Source: Methylophaga sp. (GTDB taxonomy: Bacteria; Pseudomonadota; Gammaproteobacteria; Nitrosococcales; Methylophagaceae). From it: a stretch of DNA of 7,952 bases. Each line of letters begins with the position of its first letter. The stretch's first letter is position 1. The translations under genes and the position numbers were made by a program. Of the stretch, positions 6,528 through 7,952 are shown one piece after another. The notes below the pieces were generated by a model, which was not told the origin of the DNA, made no database searches, and saw only the letters and a program-made list of their open reading frames with translations. The stretch is taken from the NCBI GenBank assembly GCA_014762585.1, contig JABURN010000130.1:1-7952 (forward strand), read 5' to 3'.

Positions 6528-7952
6528 TCAGCGACTGATACCAAACAGACCGGCCTGTTTGACGATTTCAAAGTCATCATCGGCTTCTACAGATTCAGCC
6601 AGCACTTTGATTTCAATCAGGCTGGAGACCTCCTGAATCAGTTCCAGGAAGTCCGGTTTGCTGGCATTGCCTCTGATGTTGTGGGTGAGATCCCGTGCCA
6701 GACGGATATAATCGATGTGCAGATCACGGAGCATATCAACCGGAATGATGTCGGAAGAATAGCGTTTCAGCAGCACGGTTGCGCCCAATGATTCGGCAAA
6801 GCTGCTGAAGCTGTCAAAGGCAGTGATATCTTTGGCTGCAGCATAGGCAGTGACCGAGAAAGCCAGCAACTGATTGGGCAGGCTGGTTTGTTCCAGACGC
6901 GCTTTGAGCCAGCGTTGGAAGCCCAGTGAGGACACCGATGGCATTGACAGGTTGATGGTGACCGGGGTGGTGATTTTCTCGGCTTCCATCTTCAGGATGA
7001 TTTTATTGATAATCAGTTTGTCGAGATCTTCAGCCAGATCAAATTCCTGAGCTACAGAGAAGAAAGTACCAATAGACAGTGCTTTGCCATCGGCGTCTTT
7101 CACCACGGTAAAGGCTTCCTGCATCACCTTAACGGGTGTTTCGGTGCTATAGTTATAGGCCTCGGCGGTGAAGGTGATTTCCGGCGTGTTGTTATCGATG
7201 GCATCGACAATCGCTTCGCGCCAGGCCTGCTCATTCATAGAGCTGATACTGTCCTGCTTGATGAAATAGGCATTGAGTCCGATATTTCTGGCCTGTTCAT
7301 AGGCTTCGATTAAAGCCGGCATCAGGCGATCGAACTCACTGGTCTTATCGAAATACACAATACCGGTGTGCATCATGTCTTCCAGCTCAAATTGTTGTCC
7401 CAACTCATTGATATCGTGCTTGAGTTGTTCCGCTAAAGCTGTGACTGAATTCACATCGGCCTGGGGACTTATCAGCGCAAATTCCGACCCGTATAGACGA
7501 TAGGCATCAGCGCCATCGGGCGAATTTTTACGTAGCAGCTCGGCAAAGGATTGCAGCAGTTTGTCGACTTGTTGATTGCCCAGCTCTTTACTGATGGCGG
7601 CCAGATCATCGAATTTGAAATAGAGTACGTAGCCGCTGGTACCGGTAGACAGGGCGCGTTTCATATCTACACTGAATGTCGCCTGATTGAGCAGACGGGT
7701 TAACGGATCGCGTTTCAGACTGTCACTCAAAGAATCCAGACGGTTGTTGAGGCGGGCGATGGTGTCGCCAATTTTGCGCGACATGCCATTCATTGAATTA
7801 GCGACATGCCTGACTTCAGTGGTCCACGGCAGTTTGCTGATGGTAGTGAAGTTACCACTGGAAATCTCATTGGCCTGTTTCTGAATATCTCTCAAAGGCT
7901 GCAGGGTGAGTCTCAATACCAGCATCAACAGTAGAAACGCAGCGATGAAAAT
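6528..7952 (-). CDS. lapD: LapD-type c-di-GMP receptor with degenerate GGDEF and EAL domains, 5' partial
   Basis: The frame is open to the right edge: 474 residues are visible and the N-terminal TM1 and periplasmic domain are missing. Visible order: TM2 (1-15), a HAMP domain (LQPLRDI onward, about 16-75) with a signalling helix, a GGDEF-like domain (about 80-230) whose active-site loop reads RLYGSEF (152-158), and an EAL-like domain (about 245-474). The EAL signature is EAF (279-281), the INLS Asn is kept (N334), but the catalytic DDF is replaced by KRY (396-398) and the usual KiD Lys by R417; AESVE (452-456) keeps its Glu. Both enzyme activities should be lost, as in Pseudomonas LapD, which binds c-di-GMP through its EAL domain and sequesters LapG through its periplasmic domain. 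The lapG gene directly downstream supports this. The protein ends just where EAL domains have their final QGY-like strand. Confidence 0.9.
   Translation of the reverse strand: MFIAAFLLLMLVLRLTLQPLRDIQKQANEISSGNFTTISKLPWTTEVRHVANSMNGMSRKIGDTIARLNNRLDSLSDSLKRDPLTRLLNQATFSVDMKRALSTGTSGYVLYFKFDDLAAISKELGNQQVDKLLQSFAELLRKNSPDGADAYRLYGSEFALISPQADVNSVTALAEQLKHDINELGQQFELEDMMHTGIVYFDKTSEFDRLMPALIEAYEQARNIGLNAYFIKQDSISSMNEQAWREAIVDAIDNNTPEITFTAEAYNYSTETPVKVMQEAFTVVKDADGKALSIGTFFSVAQEFDLAEDLDKLIINKIILKMEAEKITTPVTINLSMPSVSSLGFQRWLKARLEQTSLPNQLLAFSVTAYAAAKDITAFDSFSSFAESLGATVLLKRYSSDIIPVDMLRDLHIDYIRLARDLTHNIRGNASKPDFLELIQEVSSLIEIKVLAESVEADDDFEIVKQAGLFGISR

Noticed and set aside
1..7952. Mobile element, CRISPR array, phage or toxin-antitoxin content
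   Set aside because: No direct-repeat array, transposase, integrase, tRNA or terminal inverted repeats were seen. Every gene fits an ordinary metabolic, transport, signalling or biofilm role.

Overview
The window looks like a gammaproteobacterial chromosome segment of roughly even GC. This is inferred from the LapD/LapG pair, the QseBC/PmrAB-type two-component genes, dense operon packing and Shine-Dalgarno usage. A marine or methylotrophic relative such as Methylophaga would fit, but that genus guess is weak. There is no tRNA, rRNA, CRISPR array, insertion sequence or prophage signal. No stretch over 300 bases lacks a gene; the longest non-coding gap inside the window is 20 bases.

Positions 2-5840 hold eight plus-strand genes packed head to tail, with gaps of 4-10 bases or overlaps of 4-20 bases. 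They look like the downstream part of one polycistronic unit whose promoter lies left of the window. In order they are: a heme-oxygenase-like diiron oxidase (5' end cut by the window edge), a short-chain dehydrogenase/reductase, a secreted TPR protein, an OmpR-type response regulator, a QseC-like sensor kinase, a small periplasmic cupredoxin-fold protein without type-1 copper ligands, an FTR1-family iron permease, and a secreted, probably outer-membrane beta-barrel protein of unknown family. The last three can be read as an iron uptake module: outer membrane, periplasmic binder, inner-membrane permease. The two-component pair is placed to control it. The two oxidoreductases at the front probably modify a small molecule or fatty-acyl substrate. 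The physical link between an iron-dependent oxidase, iron import and a dedicated regulator is the most interesting part of the window.

Positions 5842-7952 hold two minus-strand genes converging on the operon: a LapD-type c-di-GMP receptor (N-terminus beyond the right edge) followed by a LapG-type periplasmic cysteine protease. In characterised relatives LapD sequesters LapG when c-di-GMP is high and so protects a giant surface adhesin from cleavage. Neither the adhesin nor its type I secretion system is in the window. The two convergent units are separated by one base, with a 9-bp inverted repeat inside the end of the barrel gene.
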